DNA of 46,423 nucleotides from a virus. The notes below the pieces were generated by a model, which was not told where the DNA came from, did no database searches, and was given only the letters and a program-made list of their open reading frames with translations. Position numbers and translations under genes: made by a program. Below are positions 13,265 through 23,200 of the stretch, piece by piece; the stretch's first letter is position 1, and each line of letters opens with the position of its first letter. Location: positions 1-46,423 of IMG/VR virus record IMGVR_UViG_3300032092_000059, one strand, 5' to 3'.

Positions 13265-14625
13265 TGGCTGCTAAAATAAGAATAAGAAGAGGAACTTCTG
13301 CTCAATGGGCAGCTTCTAATAGAATTTTAGATCAAGGCGAGCTTGGATATGATACATCTTCTAAGCTTCTTAAAATTGGTGACGGTTCAACAACTTGGAG
13401 CAATTTAGATAATCTAGTTTTAAATGTTACTTTAAATTCTTTAGTTGCCACCGAAACATACCTTCGCACACAAGCAATTGCAACAGCCAAATCAGAAGCT
13501 ATTTCAACTGCTTCCACAGATGCAACTACAAAAGCAAACGCTGCACAAGCAGCTGCAATCTCTGCAGCAGCTACAGATGCCACCACAAAGGCAAATTCAG
13601 CACAATCAGCAGCCGCTACAGATGCAACTACAAAGGCGAATGCTGCACAAGCAGCTGCAATCTCTGCAGCAGCTACAGATGCAACTACAAAAGCAAGCTC
13701 TGCTGTAACTAGCGCAAATTTATATACAGATACAGCCGTAGCTTCTTTAGGCAATACCGCAGAATTAACATATGTTCCAATATCAGATGTTGGAAACATA
13801 GATGGCGTTGCTTCTCTTGATGCCAATGGTAAAATACCAGACTCTCAAATACCAGCAGGTATTGCAAGAGATTCAGAAGTATCTTCAGCTATTACAACAG
13901 CTATAAACAACTTAGTTGATGGAGCACCAATTGCACTTGACACATTAAATGAGTTGGCGGCTGCAATTAATGACGATGCCTCATATGCTTCAAGTATAAC
14001 TACAGCGCTAGGACTTAAAGCACCAATTGCTTCACCTACATTTACTGGTACAGTTTCTGGTATAGACAAGACTATGGTTGGATTAGCAAATGTAGATAAT
14101 ACAACCGACGCCAACAAGCCAATTTCAACTGCCACACAGACAGCCTTAGACACAAAGCTTAATTCTTCAACAGCATCTTCTACTTATGCACCTATAGCCT
14201 CACCTACATTTACTGGAACAGTAGGCGGAATTACAAAATCAATGGTTGGCCTTAGTAATGTAGACAATACATCAGATGTAAACAAGCCTATTTCAACAGC
14301 AGTAAGTTCTGAGCTTGATAAAAAAACAAATCTTCTTTATACAATAACTCCAAATTCAGGATCATACACATTGCTTTCATCAGACCTTGGATCTTTAATT
14401 GAAATGTCTAACGGAGGAACTTTAACTATTACAGATTCTTCATCTTTCCCAGTCGGATTTGCAGTAGATGTTTTACAGACTGGATCTTCTCAGGTAACTA
14501 TTGCTGGAGATGGGTTTACTCCAGATGCCACCCCTGGTTTAAAATTACGTACTCGATGGAGTAGCGCTACGCTTGTTAAACGAGGACTCAACTCTTGGGT
14601 TGTACTCGGAGATTTGAGCGCTTAA
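13264..14625 (+). CDS. Tail fibre with Mtd_N-like head and Ala-rich coiled repeats (453 aa)
   Basis: Residues 1-60 match the major-tropism-determinant N-terminal type (IRIRRGTSAQWAASN, LDQGELGYDTSSKLLKIGDG). Residues 85-146 are Ala-rich repeats with four TDATTK units, probably a trimeric coiled coil. A segment with DANGKIPDSQIPAGI and two TFTGTV...MVGLxNVDNT repeats follows. The C-terminal domain (about 370-453, ending WVVLGDLSA) is shared with the protein at 23297. Likely a host-recognition fibre. Confidence 0.75.
   Translation: MAAKIRIRRGTSAQWAASNRILDQGELGYDTSSKLLKIGDGSTTWSNLDNLVLNVTLNSLVATETYLRTQAIATAKSEAISTASTDATTKANAAQAAAISAAATDATTKANSAQSAAATDATTKANAAQAAAISAAATDATTKASSAVTSANLYTDTAVASLGNTAELTYVPISDVGNIDGVASLDANGKIPDSQIPAGIARDSEVSSAITTAINNLVDGAPIALDTLNELAAAINDDASYASSITTALGLKAPIASPTFTGTVSGIDKTMVGLANVDNTTDANKPISTATQTALDTKLNSSTASSTYAPIASPTFTGTVGGITKSMVGLSNVDNTSDVNKPISTAVSSELDKKTNLLYTITPNSGSYTLLSSDLGSLIEMSNGGTLTITDSSSFPVGFAVDVLQTGSSQVTIAGDGFTPDATPGLKLRTRWSSATLVKRGLNSWVVLGDLSA
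13516..13698 (+). repeat. Ala-rich 19-residue repeats, module A
   Basis: Four TDATTK units, partly in 57-bp periods encoding TDATTKANAAQ and AAAISAA. Very similar DNA occurs at 18451-18813 in the second fibre gene, giving about 5 kb-separated direct homology that could recombine. Confidence 0.8.
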
Positions 14626-14626
14626 A

Positions 14627-15844
14627 ATGCGTAGAAAAACTGGTAGAGTCGGAAGAAGAAAAGTAAATGTTCCAAATCTTTCTGGACTAAGCAGATCTCA
14701 GGCAAAAACACTTCTAGAGTCAGTTGGACTTAATTGGTCTGAAACTGCCTCTACCATTCAAAATATAAATTTAGATCAATCAATTGTAAGTCAAGAAATT
14801 GAAAGCGGAAATACAATTAGAATTGGTGATACAGTATCTTTTAGCTATTATAATTATGTAGCACCCCCTCCTCCCCCTCCCCCTCCACCTTCAGGTCCAC
14901 CTTCAGGTCCACCACAAGGTCCACCACAAGGTCCACCACCAGCAGTAAGTGATTGTACAGATGACGACGCTTCATTTTGTAATAATATTGATTCACAGGG
15001 ATATGGAGACGTATATCAATATCAATACAGTCCTAGTGGTCAGTTTACATGCTCTCCAAGATATATAGGTAGATCTTTCTGTGGCGTACCAACTCCACCT
15101 TCTGGACCACCTTCTGGACCACCAGCTGCTCCTCCTTCAGGATGTCAAGAATATGGAATTGCATCATATGGATCATGCAACTGGAACCCATTCATTGCAG
15201 GATGTACACAGTCTGTACAAAGATATAATGTTGACTGCACAACATACGAGGATTATATATTCTGCTCTGGCTGTTCACAGCCACCAGCAGATCCACCAGC
15301 TGCTCCACCTTCTGGACCACCTTCTGGACCACCAGCAGATCCACCTTTTGGCCCACCTATTGGAAAATCTGTTTCCGTATCCACCATGGTTAGAACTACA
15401 TCAGGACTTGTTCGTGCTGAAAACTTAAATGTAGGTGACGTATTGCTTTCTGCAGATTTAGAAGGTTTTCCATATAATCCAGCTGAAGGTGTCACCGAAG
15501 AAGCTTTGGCTTGGACAAGCGATAATCCAAACTTAAACATTGTAAATACAACAATAGTTGGAATAACTAGAAGAATTTCAGAAAAAGCTGTTGTAGTAAA
15601 TGGTGACATATTTTCTCAATGGCACTGGATACTTGTAAAAAGAAATGATATAACTCAATTTGTTAGATCTGAAGAAATTATTGAAGGAACGGATTACATT
15701 TTCGATATAGATAGCAATTCATGGGAAATTGTAGATTTGTTTGAAATAATAGAAGTTGGTCATGAAACGGTATCAATAGACTGCGAGCCTTATGATATGT
15801 TCTTTACTGAAAAAATGCTAACGCATGACTCTTTCTCAATATAA
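14627..15844 (+). CDS. PASTA - proline-rich - Cys-rich - Hint-like tail protein (405 aa)
   Basis: The N terminus KTGR is shared with the protein at 23814. A PASTA-like domain (about 13-77, VPNLSGLSRSQAKTLL) could bind peptidoglycan peptides. Then come nine prolines in a row (80-88), SGPP/QGPP repeats, and two Cys-rich segments (ten Cys between 110 and 216). A C-terminal Hint-like domain starts at Ser248 (Cys in typical Hint), with LNVGDVLLS, His333 (SQWHW) and a closing His400-Asp401. Ser1 and Asp in place of Cys and Asn leave self-cleavage possible but uncertain. Position in the tail block suggests a virion surface protein. Confidence 0.7.
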   Translation: MRRKTGRVGRRKVNVPNLSGLSRSQAKTLLESVGLNWSETASTIQNINLDQSIVSQEIESGNTIRIGDTVSFSYYNYVAPPPPPPPPPSGPPSGPPQGPPQGPPPAVSDCTDDDASFCNNIDSQGYGDVYQYQYSPSGQFTCSPRYIGRSFCGVPTPPSGPPSGPPAAPPSGCQEYGIASYGSCNWNPFIAGCTQSVQRYNVDCTTYEDYIFCSGCSQPPADPPAAPPSGPPSGPPADPPFGPPIGKSVSVSTMVRTTSGLVRAENLNVGDVLLSADLEGFPYNPAEGVTEEALAWTSDNPNLNIVNTTIVGITRRISEKAVVVNGDIFSQWHWILVKRNDITQFVRSEEIIEGTDYIFDIDSNSWEIVDLFEIIEVGHETVSIDCEPYDMFFTEKMLTHDSFSI

Positions 15845-16376
15845 TATTGTCAGTCTAAAAAAAGTTGAAGATAAGATAGTACCCATATTTTCAGCCTGGC
15901 CTAAAGAGTTGGCAGGTTGGTGGCTACAAATAACAAGAGTATCTCTGGTTCAAACAGGATGGGTATGTCAATTTTATTATAATAATAAGTATCCAGAGGG
16001 AACAGTAATAACTTCTGATTTTGTACAAAAAGATTATCCAGATATGTATTTGCTTGTAGATCACGATGGGACTGTAGATAGGGTTTATATAAATCCCGCT
16101 TATAGGAAAAGAGGGCTTTTGGCAGTAAGCGGGCCTATTCTAAGAAGCCTTATGTATGAACTTTTTAATATAATAGTAGAAACAACTACAGATAGTAGTT
16201 TAAAAACAAAAAAGGGAATAGTTGAAGCCTACGGCTCAATAGGAGAAAATATACCCTCAAGAAAACCAGAAGAGCTATTGTCTGACATTTCTGTAGAGGA
16301 CATACTTCCACCAAGAGATCCAGTATACCCATTTGTTTGGGTTAAAGAGAGGGTTGGAGGCAAAAATGAATCGTAA
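15825..16376 (+). CDS. GNAT-like protein (183 aa)
   Basis: It contains VDRVYINPAYRKRGLLAVSG (residues 84-103), which fits the acetyl-CoA binding motif of GNAT acetyltransferases (R-x-x-G-x-A), after a beta strand with MYLLVDHDG. Flanking parts are unusual, so the substrate is unknown. It overlaps the end of the Hint-type gene by 20 nt, suggesting coupled expression and perhaps modification of that protein or of another tail part. Confidence 0.55.
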   Translation: MTLSQYNIVSLKKVEDKIVPIFSAWPKELAGWWLQITRVSLVQTGWVCQFYYNNKYPEGTVITSDFVQKDYPDMYLLVDHDGTVDRVYINPAYRKRGLLAVSGPILRSLMYELFNIIVETTTDSSLKTKKGIVEAYGSIGENIPSRKPEELLSDISVEDILPPRDPVYPFVWVKERVGGKNES

Positions 16377-16953
16377 TGAAAGATTGTTATATAGATCTAA
16401 TAAAAAAACATTAATTCATGCGGGAAAAGTAGATGCCTCTGGAATGCATGAAATATTTAATTTAGAATTAAATAAAGAGGACCTTGTATATCAATTTCCA
16501 GTTGCTGGCATTTTGGGTATAAGCGAAAAGCCTCAGTCCATATTGCCAAATAGAGATAAAAACATCTTGTCTTTTCCAGACATCCGAACCAATAAACTAT
16601 TTAAAGAAGTGGTTGGACTTATAAAAGAATTTTGTATTAAGTTTAACTTAAGCTATGAAGCAAATAGATACTACCTTTCTTCTGACCTATTAGATTCCCG
16701 CCCTCTTAATTTTTGGTACGATCAGTCTAGCGCAAGTAGACCAGCCTTATTTGGAATACTGTGCTTAGAGGATTCTGTTTCTAGAATAAAGATTAATGAA
16801 ATAGAGATGTCTTTAAGCCTAGGAGATATTGTAATTTCAGAGGCGGGCAACAAGGTAGTCTACCTTGACTCATTTAAGTCTTTAAACATACAGGTTCTTC
16901 CAGTATCTGAATTAAAAGGACAGTACTTAGAAAAATGGATACCTCTATGTTAA
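16366..16953 (+). CDS. Hypothetical protein, possible beta-helix fold (195 aa)
   Basis: I chose the ATG of MNRNERLLYR because GGAGG lies 5-6 nt upstream; an 11-codon longer frame lacks this. The C-terminal half (FGILCLEDS, IKINEIEMSLSLGDIVISEAG) has the strand rhythm of the double-stranded beta-helix in the oxygenase paralogues, but there is no HxD or distal His. It overlaps the GNAT-like gene. Function unknown. Confidence 0.55.
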   Translation: MNRNERLLYRSNKKTLIHAGKVDASGMHEIFNLELNKEDLVYQFPVAGILGISEKPQSILPNRDKNILSFPDIRTNKLFKEVVGLIKEFCIKFNLSYEANRYYLSSDLLDSRPLNFWYDQSSASRPALFGILCLEDSVSRIKINEIEMSLSLGDIVISEAGNKVVYLDSFKSLNIQVLPVSELKGQYLEKWIPLC

Positions 16954-16965
16954 AAATAAGTCTTT

Positions 16966-16974
16966 TGGTATAAT
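16966..16974 (+). promoter_or_regulatory. Extended -10 before the zinc protein
   Basis: TGG-TATAAT, a perfect extended -10, 19 nt before the ATG at 16994, with AGGAG in between. The -35 region (TATGTT) is weak. Confidence 0.55.
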
Positions 16975-16993
16975 TAAAGGCATAGGAGATAAA

Positions 16994-17221
16994 ATGTCAA
17001 ATACAGAAAACACAGATCTTCCCAAAAGAGAAGTAAGGCCCTGGGATTTTTTAAATCCAAAAACTGAATACGCCACAAAAGAAGAGGCGGATAGAAGATA
17101 CAATATCTGTGACTATTGCCCAGAACTAATATCTTTAACCAAGCAATGCAAAAAATGTGGATGCTTAATGCACTTAAAAACAAAGCTTGAAAAGGCTACA
17201 TGCCCACTTGGTAAATGGTAG
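16994..17221 (+). CDS. Cys-rich zinc-binding protein (75 aa)
   Basis: Six cysteines: CDYC (39-42), CKKCGC (52-57) and a last Cys70 in TCPLGKW. The order C-x2-C, C-x2-C-G-C, CP..KW recurs in small proteins of aquatic phages (resembling DUF6171, a guess from memory). It probably binds zinc. It has its own promoter-like box and lies between the two fibre modules. Confidence 0.65.
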   Translation: MSNTENTDLPKREVRPWDFLNPKTEYATKEEADRRYNICDYCPELISLTKQCKKCGCLMHLKTKLEKATCPLGKW

Positions 17222-17237
17222 ATTTAATAAATTCTGG

Positions 17238-17245
17238 TGTATAAT
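17238..17245 (+). promoter_or_regulatory. TATAAT box before the second fibre module
   Basis: TG immediately before TATAAT, 21 nt before the next ATG, with AAGGAG between them. A clear -35 is not seen. Confidence 0.4.
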
Positions 17246-17266
17246 TAGGGAAGGAGCGTATAGCAT

Positions 17267-17740
17267 ATGGCAGTAACCTTTCCAGTTAATCTGGATAATT
17301 TCACCAATCCTCAATCTACGAGTTCGGTTGGTAATCCTTCGCATGCCCAACAGCATTCTGATGCTAATGATGCTATTGCAGCTCTTCAATCTAAAGTAGG
17401 TGTTAATAATTCAACTGTGCCAACAACTCTAGACTATAGAGTTAAAACACTTGAGCTGGGTATATCAAAAAAGATTCAAACACTGTCTGACGCCCCATCT
17501 TCTCCAGAGATAGGCGCAGTTTATTTTAATACTTCCGAAAACACAATTAAAGTTTATAATGGAACAGAATGGTACGACGTGGCTGGCCCAAAATCTATTC
17601 TTGAGCATGATCACGAAATAAATGGATTGGTTAACTCTGTAGAATATGGAAACTATGTCAGCGAAGATAAGATTTTTGCAAATGCTGGTACTACTTCCTC
17701 AACCTACCAAGATAACTACATCGACGGAGGTGGTGCATAA
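17267..17740 (+). CDS. Tail protein paralogous to the 116-aa gene (157 aa)
   Basis: The central motif GAVYFNTSENTIKVYNGTEWYDVAG matches GDLYYNTVDNALKFYDGSVWNLVGG of the 12914 gene, and both end in a short Gly-rich tail overlapping the next ATG. The extra N-terminal 75 residues contain NPSHAQQHSDANDAIAALQ, a helix common in fibre attachment proteins. Likely a connector or chaperone for the following fibre. Confidence 0.65.
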   Translation: MAVTFPVNLDNFTNPQSTSSVGNPSHAQQHSDANDAIAALQSKVGVNNSTVPTTLDYRVKTLELGISKKIQTLSDAPSSPEIGAVYFNTSENTIKVYNGTEWYDVAGPKSILEHDHEINGLVNSVEYGNYVSEDKIFANAGTTSSTYQDNYIDGGGA

Positions 17741-20268
17741 TGGCAATTAGAATTCAATTACGCAGAGACACAGCAGCAAATTGGACTTCAGCAAATCCTG
17801 TTTTAAGAGCAGGAGAATTTGGTGTTGAAACAGACACACTTAAGGTTAAGGTGGGTAATGGCACAAGCACATGGACCCAGATATCTAGCTATTTAAATAT
17901 TACCCCCGCACAGCTAGCAACAACAGTTACAGCAGTAAATGCATATACAGATGCAGCAGTTGCGTCTCTAGGAAACACTGCATCAAATACATATGTACCT
18001 CTTTCTGATGTAGGTAATATAGATGGTGTTGCATCACTTGATGCTACTGGTAAAATTCCAGACTCACAAATTCCAGCAGGAATAACTAGAGACACAGAGT
18101 TGTCATCTGCTATATCAACAGCAATTAGCAACCTTATTGATGGCGCTCCAGGTGCTTTAGATACTCTTAATGAATTAGCCGCAGCAATTAATGATGATTC
18201 TTCTTATGCATCTACAATAACATCAGCTCTTGGCTTAAAGGCACCACTAGCATCACCAGCCTTGACTGGAACTCCTACTGCACCAACAGCAGCAGCAGAT
18301 ACAAACACAACCCAAATTGCAACAACAGCATTTGCTAAAGCAGAAGCAGACGCTGCACAAGCAGCAGCTGCTACAGATGCTACCGATAAGGTTGCCGCAG
18401 AAGCAGCCCTTAGAGTATCTGGCGATGCGGCTTCCGTATCAACCGCTTCTACAGATGCCACAACAAAGGCAAATGCAGCGCAAGCAGCCGCAATCTCTGC
18501 AGCCGCTACAGACGCAACCACAAAGGCAGACGCTGCACAAGCAGCTGCAATCTCTGCAGCCGCTACAGATGCAACCACAAAAGCAAATGCAGCGCAAGCA
18601 GCCGCAATCTCTGCAGCCGCTACAGATGCAACTACAAAAGCAAACGCTGCACAAGCAGCTGCAATCTCTGCAGCCGCTACAGATGCCACTACAAAGGCAG
18701 ACGCTGCACAAGCAGCTGCAGCAACCGACGCTACAACAAAGGCGAATGCGGCGCAAGCAGCAGCAATATCTGCAGCAGCAACTGACGCTACAACAAAAGC
18801 AAATGCAGCAAAAACTGGTGCAGAGGCCACAGCAGCAGCAGCGCTTTCTTCACACGAATCAGACACAACAAATATTCATGGCATTGCAGACACTTCTCTT
18901 CTTGCTACAAAATCATATGCTGACTCTGCAGCATCTGCAGCAGTTGCCGCAGTTATCGATACAGCCCCAGCAGCGTTAGATACACTTAACGAACTAGCAG
19001 CAGCTCTCGGAGACGACGCAAACTTTGCAACAACAATTACAACTTCAATTGGAACAAAGGCGCCGATAGATTCACCAACATTTACAGGAACCGTAAGTGG
19101 AATTACAAAATCAATGGTTGGCCTTGGTAGTGTAGACAACACAACTGATGCTGATAAGCCAGTATCAACAGCAACCCAGACAGCTCTTAATCTTAAGGCA
19201 AATCTAGCTTCACCAACTTTTACGGGAACAGTAGTTTTCCCAGATAATACAATCACTAACGCAATGCTAGCTGGATCAATTGCAAATAACAAGCTTGCAA
19301 ATTCTTCTATTACAATTAACGGAAGCGCAGTATCTTTAGGTGGATCCGTTACATTGGCTACAGGAAATGCAGCAACTGAAAGCACTCTGGGAACTGTATA
19401 TGGAAAAGTAACATTAGCTGGAGTTGACAATACATCTCTGGGAAGCCTAACTCTTCAGAATACAGAGACTGGTATTTTAAACACTGCCGTCGGTAATGAA
19501 TCCCTAAGAACGCTATCTAGCGGAGAAAGAAATACAGTAATTGGTTACCAGGCTGGTACCCTTATAGAGACTGGATCAGATAACACTCTATTAGGAACAA
19601 ATGCAGGAAATACTTTACTCGGCGGAACCAACAATATTATTATTGGTTCTAATGCACAAGCTCCAACAAACAGTACAAGCAATGAAATCATTATAGGAAA
19701 TGGTTCAAACACCTCGTTTAAAATACCAGGAATTGGTCTTTTAGCAACAGCAACAGATTATATTATTACAGCAACATCTGCACAAAATTTAACTAACAAA
19801 ACTTTGACTTCACCAACGATTGTTAGTCCGATATTTCAAGGTCCAATATCGGTCTTTAATCCAACAGATGACAGTCATGCAGTAAACAAGGGTTACCTGG
19901 TAGCAGAGCTAGCAGATGCCGTTGGAAGCGATATATATCCTTTAGATAGCCTTTCTCAATTATTTGACGGATATACATCAAGATTTAAATTAAAATTTGA
20001 TGGAGTAGATTTTATTCCAACAAACCCATATAAGCTTTTGATAACAATTAATGGTATAATTCAAATATTGGGAAACCAAGATCAGCACTGGCTCAGCGCA
20101 TTGCCTTCTGAGGGGTACTTTTTAGATAATGATGGATATATTCAGTTTGGAGAACCAATTCCAGCTGGGTCATCATTTGAAGCAAAGTATATTTCAGGAC
20201 CAAATACGCAAACAGTTAAAAAATCTAGATATCCGTTCAGAGCAACAGATATATTATTAGGAGATTAA
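17740..20268 (+). CDS. Large tail fibre: Mtd_N-like, Ala repeats, YadA-like head (842 aa)
   Basis: Residues 1-55 are Mtd_N-like (IRIQLRRDTAANWTSANP, VGNGTSTW). A stretch with DATGKIPDSQIPAGI is shared with the 453-aa fibre. Residues 238-358 hold seven TDATTK repeats. TFTGTV/MVGLGSVDNT units follow. Residues about 570-670 carry NTxxG-type repeats (ILNTAVGNESL, RNTVIGYQAG, DNTLLGTNAG) typical of YadA-like trimeric beta-rolls. A distinct C-terminal domain (about 740-830) ends it. Probably the main long host-recognition fibre. Confidence 0.8.
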   Translation: MAIRIQLRRDTAANWTSANPVLRAGEFGVETDTLKVKVGNGTSTWTQISSYLNITPAQLATTVTAVNAYTDAAVASLGNTASNTYVPLSDVGNIDGVASLDATGKIPDSQIPAGITRDTELSSAISTAISNLIDGAPGALDTLNELAAAINDDSSYASTITSALGLKAPLASPALTGTPTAPTAAADTNTTQIATTAFAKAEADAAQAAAATDATDKVAAEAALRVSGDAASVSTASTDATTKANAAQAAAISAAATDATTKADAAQAAAISAAATDATTKANAAQAAAISAAATDATTKANAAQAAAISAAATDATTKADAAQAAAATDATTKANAAQAAAISAAATDATTKANAAKTGAEATAAAALSSHESDTTNIHGIADTSLLATKSYADSAASAAVAAVIDTAPAALDTLNELAAALGDDANFATTITTSIGTKAPIDSPTFTGTVSGITKSMVGLGSVDNTTDADKPVSTATQTALNLKANLASPTFTGTVVFPDNTITNAMLAGSIANNKLANSSITINGSAVSLGGSVTLATGNAATESTLGTVYGKVTLAGVDNTSLGSLTLQNTETGILNTAVGNESLRTLSSGERNTVIGYQAGTLIETGSDNTLLGTNAGNTLLGGTNNIIIGSNAQAPTNSTSNEIIIGNGSNTSFKIPGIGLLATATDYIITATSAQNLTNKTLTSPTIVSPIFQGPISVFNPTDDSHAVNKGYLVAELADAVGSDIYPLDSLSQLFDGYTSRFKLKFDGVDFIPTNPYKLLITINGIIQILGNQDQHWLSALPSEGYFLDNDGYIQFGEPIPAGSSFEAKYISGPNTQTVKKSRYPFRATDILLGD
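18451..18813 (+). repeat. Ala-rich 19-residue repeats, module B
   Basis: Seven TDATTK units in mostly 57-bp periods, one period shortened. Near-identical blocks inside the array and to 13516-13698 indicate recent expansion or exchange. It encodes a predicted coiled coil in the 842-aa fibre. Confidence 0.85.
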
Positions 20269-20272
20269 GAAA

Positions 20273-23200
20273 ATGGCAAGAAAAGTATTACTAGAAACGT
20301 CTTATACGTTCACCCCATCAACAAGAACTATTTCGATTCCAAAAACAATCTTGAAAGAAAGATTGCTTTTGATCACAAACGTAACAACAAATCAGGTTAT
20401 TTATAATTTTTCAGATCCAAGCTTGGGCACAACATCATACTCAGCTACTACAAACTCTGCTATGGTAGAAAACACAACACTCGTTCTAGCATATAACACA
20501 GCTTCTATGACATCAACAGATAAGCTTATGTTTACAATTGATACATTTGACGAGAGCTTTACGCCAGCAGAATCACAGCTAGACCCAGCAAACAAGTTTA
20601 GAGTTTCTCAACCAAGAGCTCTTATCGACACTGATTTTGAATACGGTACACAGACTTCTAAATGGGAAAACCTAGGACTAATTAATAATAGACCATTTGC
20701 TTATGCAAGACCAACACCTATTCCTAATATATCTTCTATAAATCTCCCAACAGGTTCAAGAACAGTTACAGTAACACTCAGCTCTGGAACAGCTCCAGCA
20801 AACGGAACTCCAGTTACAATTCAGGATACATTCCTAGCAATTGCAGACGGTAACTTTATTATTGAAAACGGAGGCGGAGGATCAAGCTTCTCATATACAG
20901 CTTCTGCAATCAATAGAACAAGCATTACAGAAATCCTAGACCCAAACAAGACTTTGGTAAATCAGGGAGTTTTGTTTAGCGGTGCACAAATTGGCGGAAA
21001 CGCATCATTAACATATTCAGGAAGAAAGATAACAGTAGTTACATCAGTACCTCACGGACTTGCCCTAGGCAATGAAATTGTTGTGCTTGGTGCTACAGCA
21101 ACAACTAACCCACCAAATGGTAACCAAGAAGTTGCTCAGATCATCAATACTACAACATTCGCTTTCTATCATGACCAAGCACCTACTGGCACAATCGCTG
21201 GTGGAATTGCTATCTATGTACGACCACAGTCAACATTTGCTCACAGACCACACGATGGTGGTGTTTTGTTTAGCGCAAACTCAGGCTCAAACTACGCACA
21301 GTGTGTTCGTCAAACTCGTAGATACTTTAGATATCAGTCAGGTAAGGGAATTCAGATTTCTTCAGGAACTGTTCTCAAGCCTTACGCAGGAATTGAAAAC
21401 ATAACATCAAATAATACAGTTGCGGTAACTGTTCAGACAAAAGAAAAGCATAATCTGCAACCAGGAACTACAATTAAAATTGGTGGCTGTAATGAGTCAG
21501 CATACAATGGAACATTTACAATTACTAATGTTCTTTCTGCTACATCATTCCAGTATCAAGCACTAACAGTGCCATCAGCAACCGTAGCAACTGGAGCATT
21601 CTATGCATCAGTTGAAGCATGGTATGGATGCCAAAATAGACTAGGTGCTTTTGATGAGCAAAATGGTCTATTCTGGGAGTACGATGGAACTACTCTATAC
21701 GCAGTTCGCAGAAGCTCAACATTCCAGCTTTCTGGTAAAGTGACAGTATCTGCAAACTCTGCAACAGTTTTGCAGTCTAGCGTAGAATTTCCAACATACT
21801 TCTCTAAGCAGTTGATTCCAGGAGACAAGATTGTAATCCGTGGACAATCATACAAGGTTGTTTCAATTGCATCAGATACATCATTGACAATTAGCCCAGC
21901 TTATCGTGGAGCCAGCGCTTCAATGGCAATTGTTTCAAGAACAGATGATACAAAAATTGCTCAAAGCGATTTTAATCTAGACAAGATTGATGGTACAGGT
22001 CCTTCCCAGTACAACATAGATCTTGGAAAGATGCAGATGTTCTACATTGACTATACATGGTATGGTGCAGGATTCGTTAGATGGGGTGTTAGAGGGCCAA
22101 AGGGTAACGTTATTTACGTACACAAGATGCCAAACAACAACATTAACACAGAGGCCTACATGCGTTCTGGTAACCTTCCAGGAAGATATGAAAGCTCAAC
22201 CAATCCTCCTTACACAAAGGCAACTACAGAAATTTTAACAACAGATGCAGCACTAACAGTAGCATCTACAGCTGGATTCCCACCTTCAGGAACACTGGTC
22301 ATAAGAAACGAAAGCACTTATGAGTATGTTAACTACACAGGTAAGTCAGCAACAACATTTACTGGCCTTACAAGAGGAAAGGCTGGAGTTGAAGCAGGAA
22401 TTAACATTACAATGGTAACTGGTTCAAGCACAGGAACTGTTGCAAGCAACACAGGAATTCAGGTTGGACAAAGAGTTATTTCCAGCGCTTACCCTGAAGG
22501 AACCTTTGTTACTTCAATTGTAGGAACAGCAATTCAAATGAGCAAGGCTGCCCTATCAGATAACCCAACTGGAGTAATTATTGTTCCAATGGGTGCAACA
22601 TCAGCGCAGGCATTCCCATTCGCATCAACATCACCAACAATGGTGGAGTTGGCGTATCCATCATTCTCAGCATCCATATCTCACTGGGGAACCTCAGTAA
22701 TTATGGACGGTAACTTTGATGAAGATAAGTCACTCGTCTTTACATATGGACAGAGAACTTCAACATCTATTTCAGCAGGAGCATCAAGAGCGCTTATGGC
22801 AATCCGTGTAGCACCTTCTGTAGATAATGGTATTGCAGCAGCATTCGGACAAAGAGAGTTAATTAACCGTATGCAGCTTACACTTAAGGCTCTAGACGTT
22901 ACAACATCTACCGCTGGTGCAAACCTTCTTGTAACAGCAGTACTAAATGGTGTTCCTACAACAACAAATGCGTGGACTAACGCAGTAGGAAACGTAGCTG
23001 GAGTTGCAAACTCATCACTAGCACAAATTGTAGACTACTCATTAACCTCAACTACATTAGTTGGTGGAGAAGTTACAGCAGGTTTCTTTGTGGGAACTGG
23101 AGCAAACTCAATTGATTTGAGCAACGTTCGAGACCTTGGAAACTCTATTGTCGGTGGAGGATCTACAAACTCTAACACAAACATTTATCCAGATGGTCCA

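Noticed and set aside
18204-18866. A 220-codon antisense open frame
   Set aside because: It mirrors the Ala-rich repeat of the fibre gene; repeat composition alone keeps the opposite strand open.
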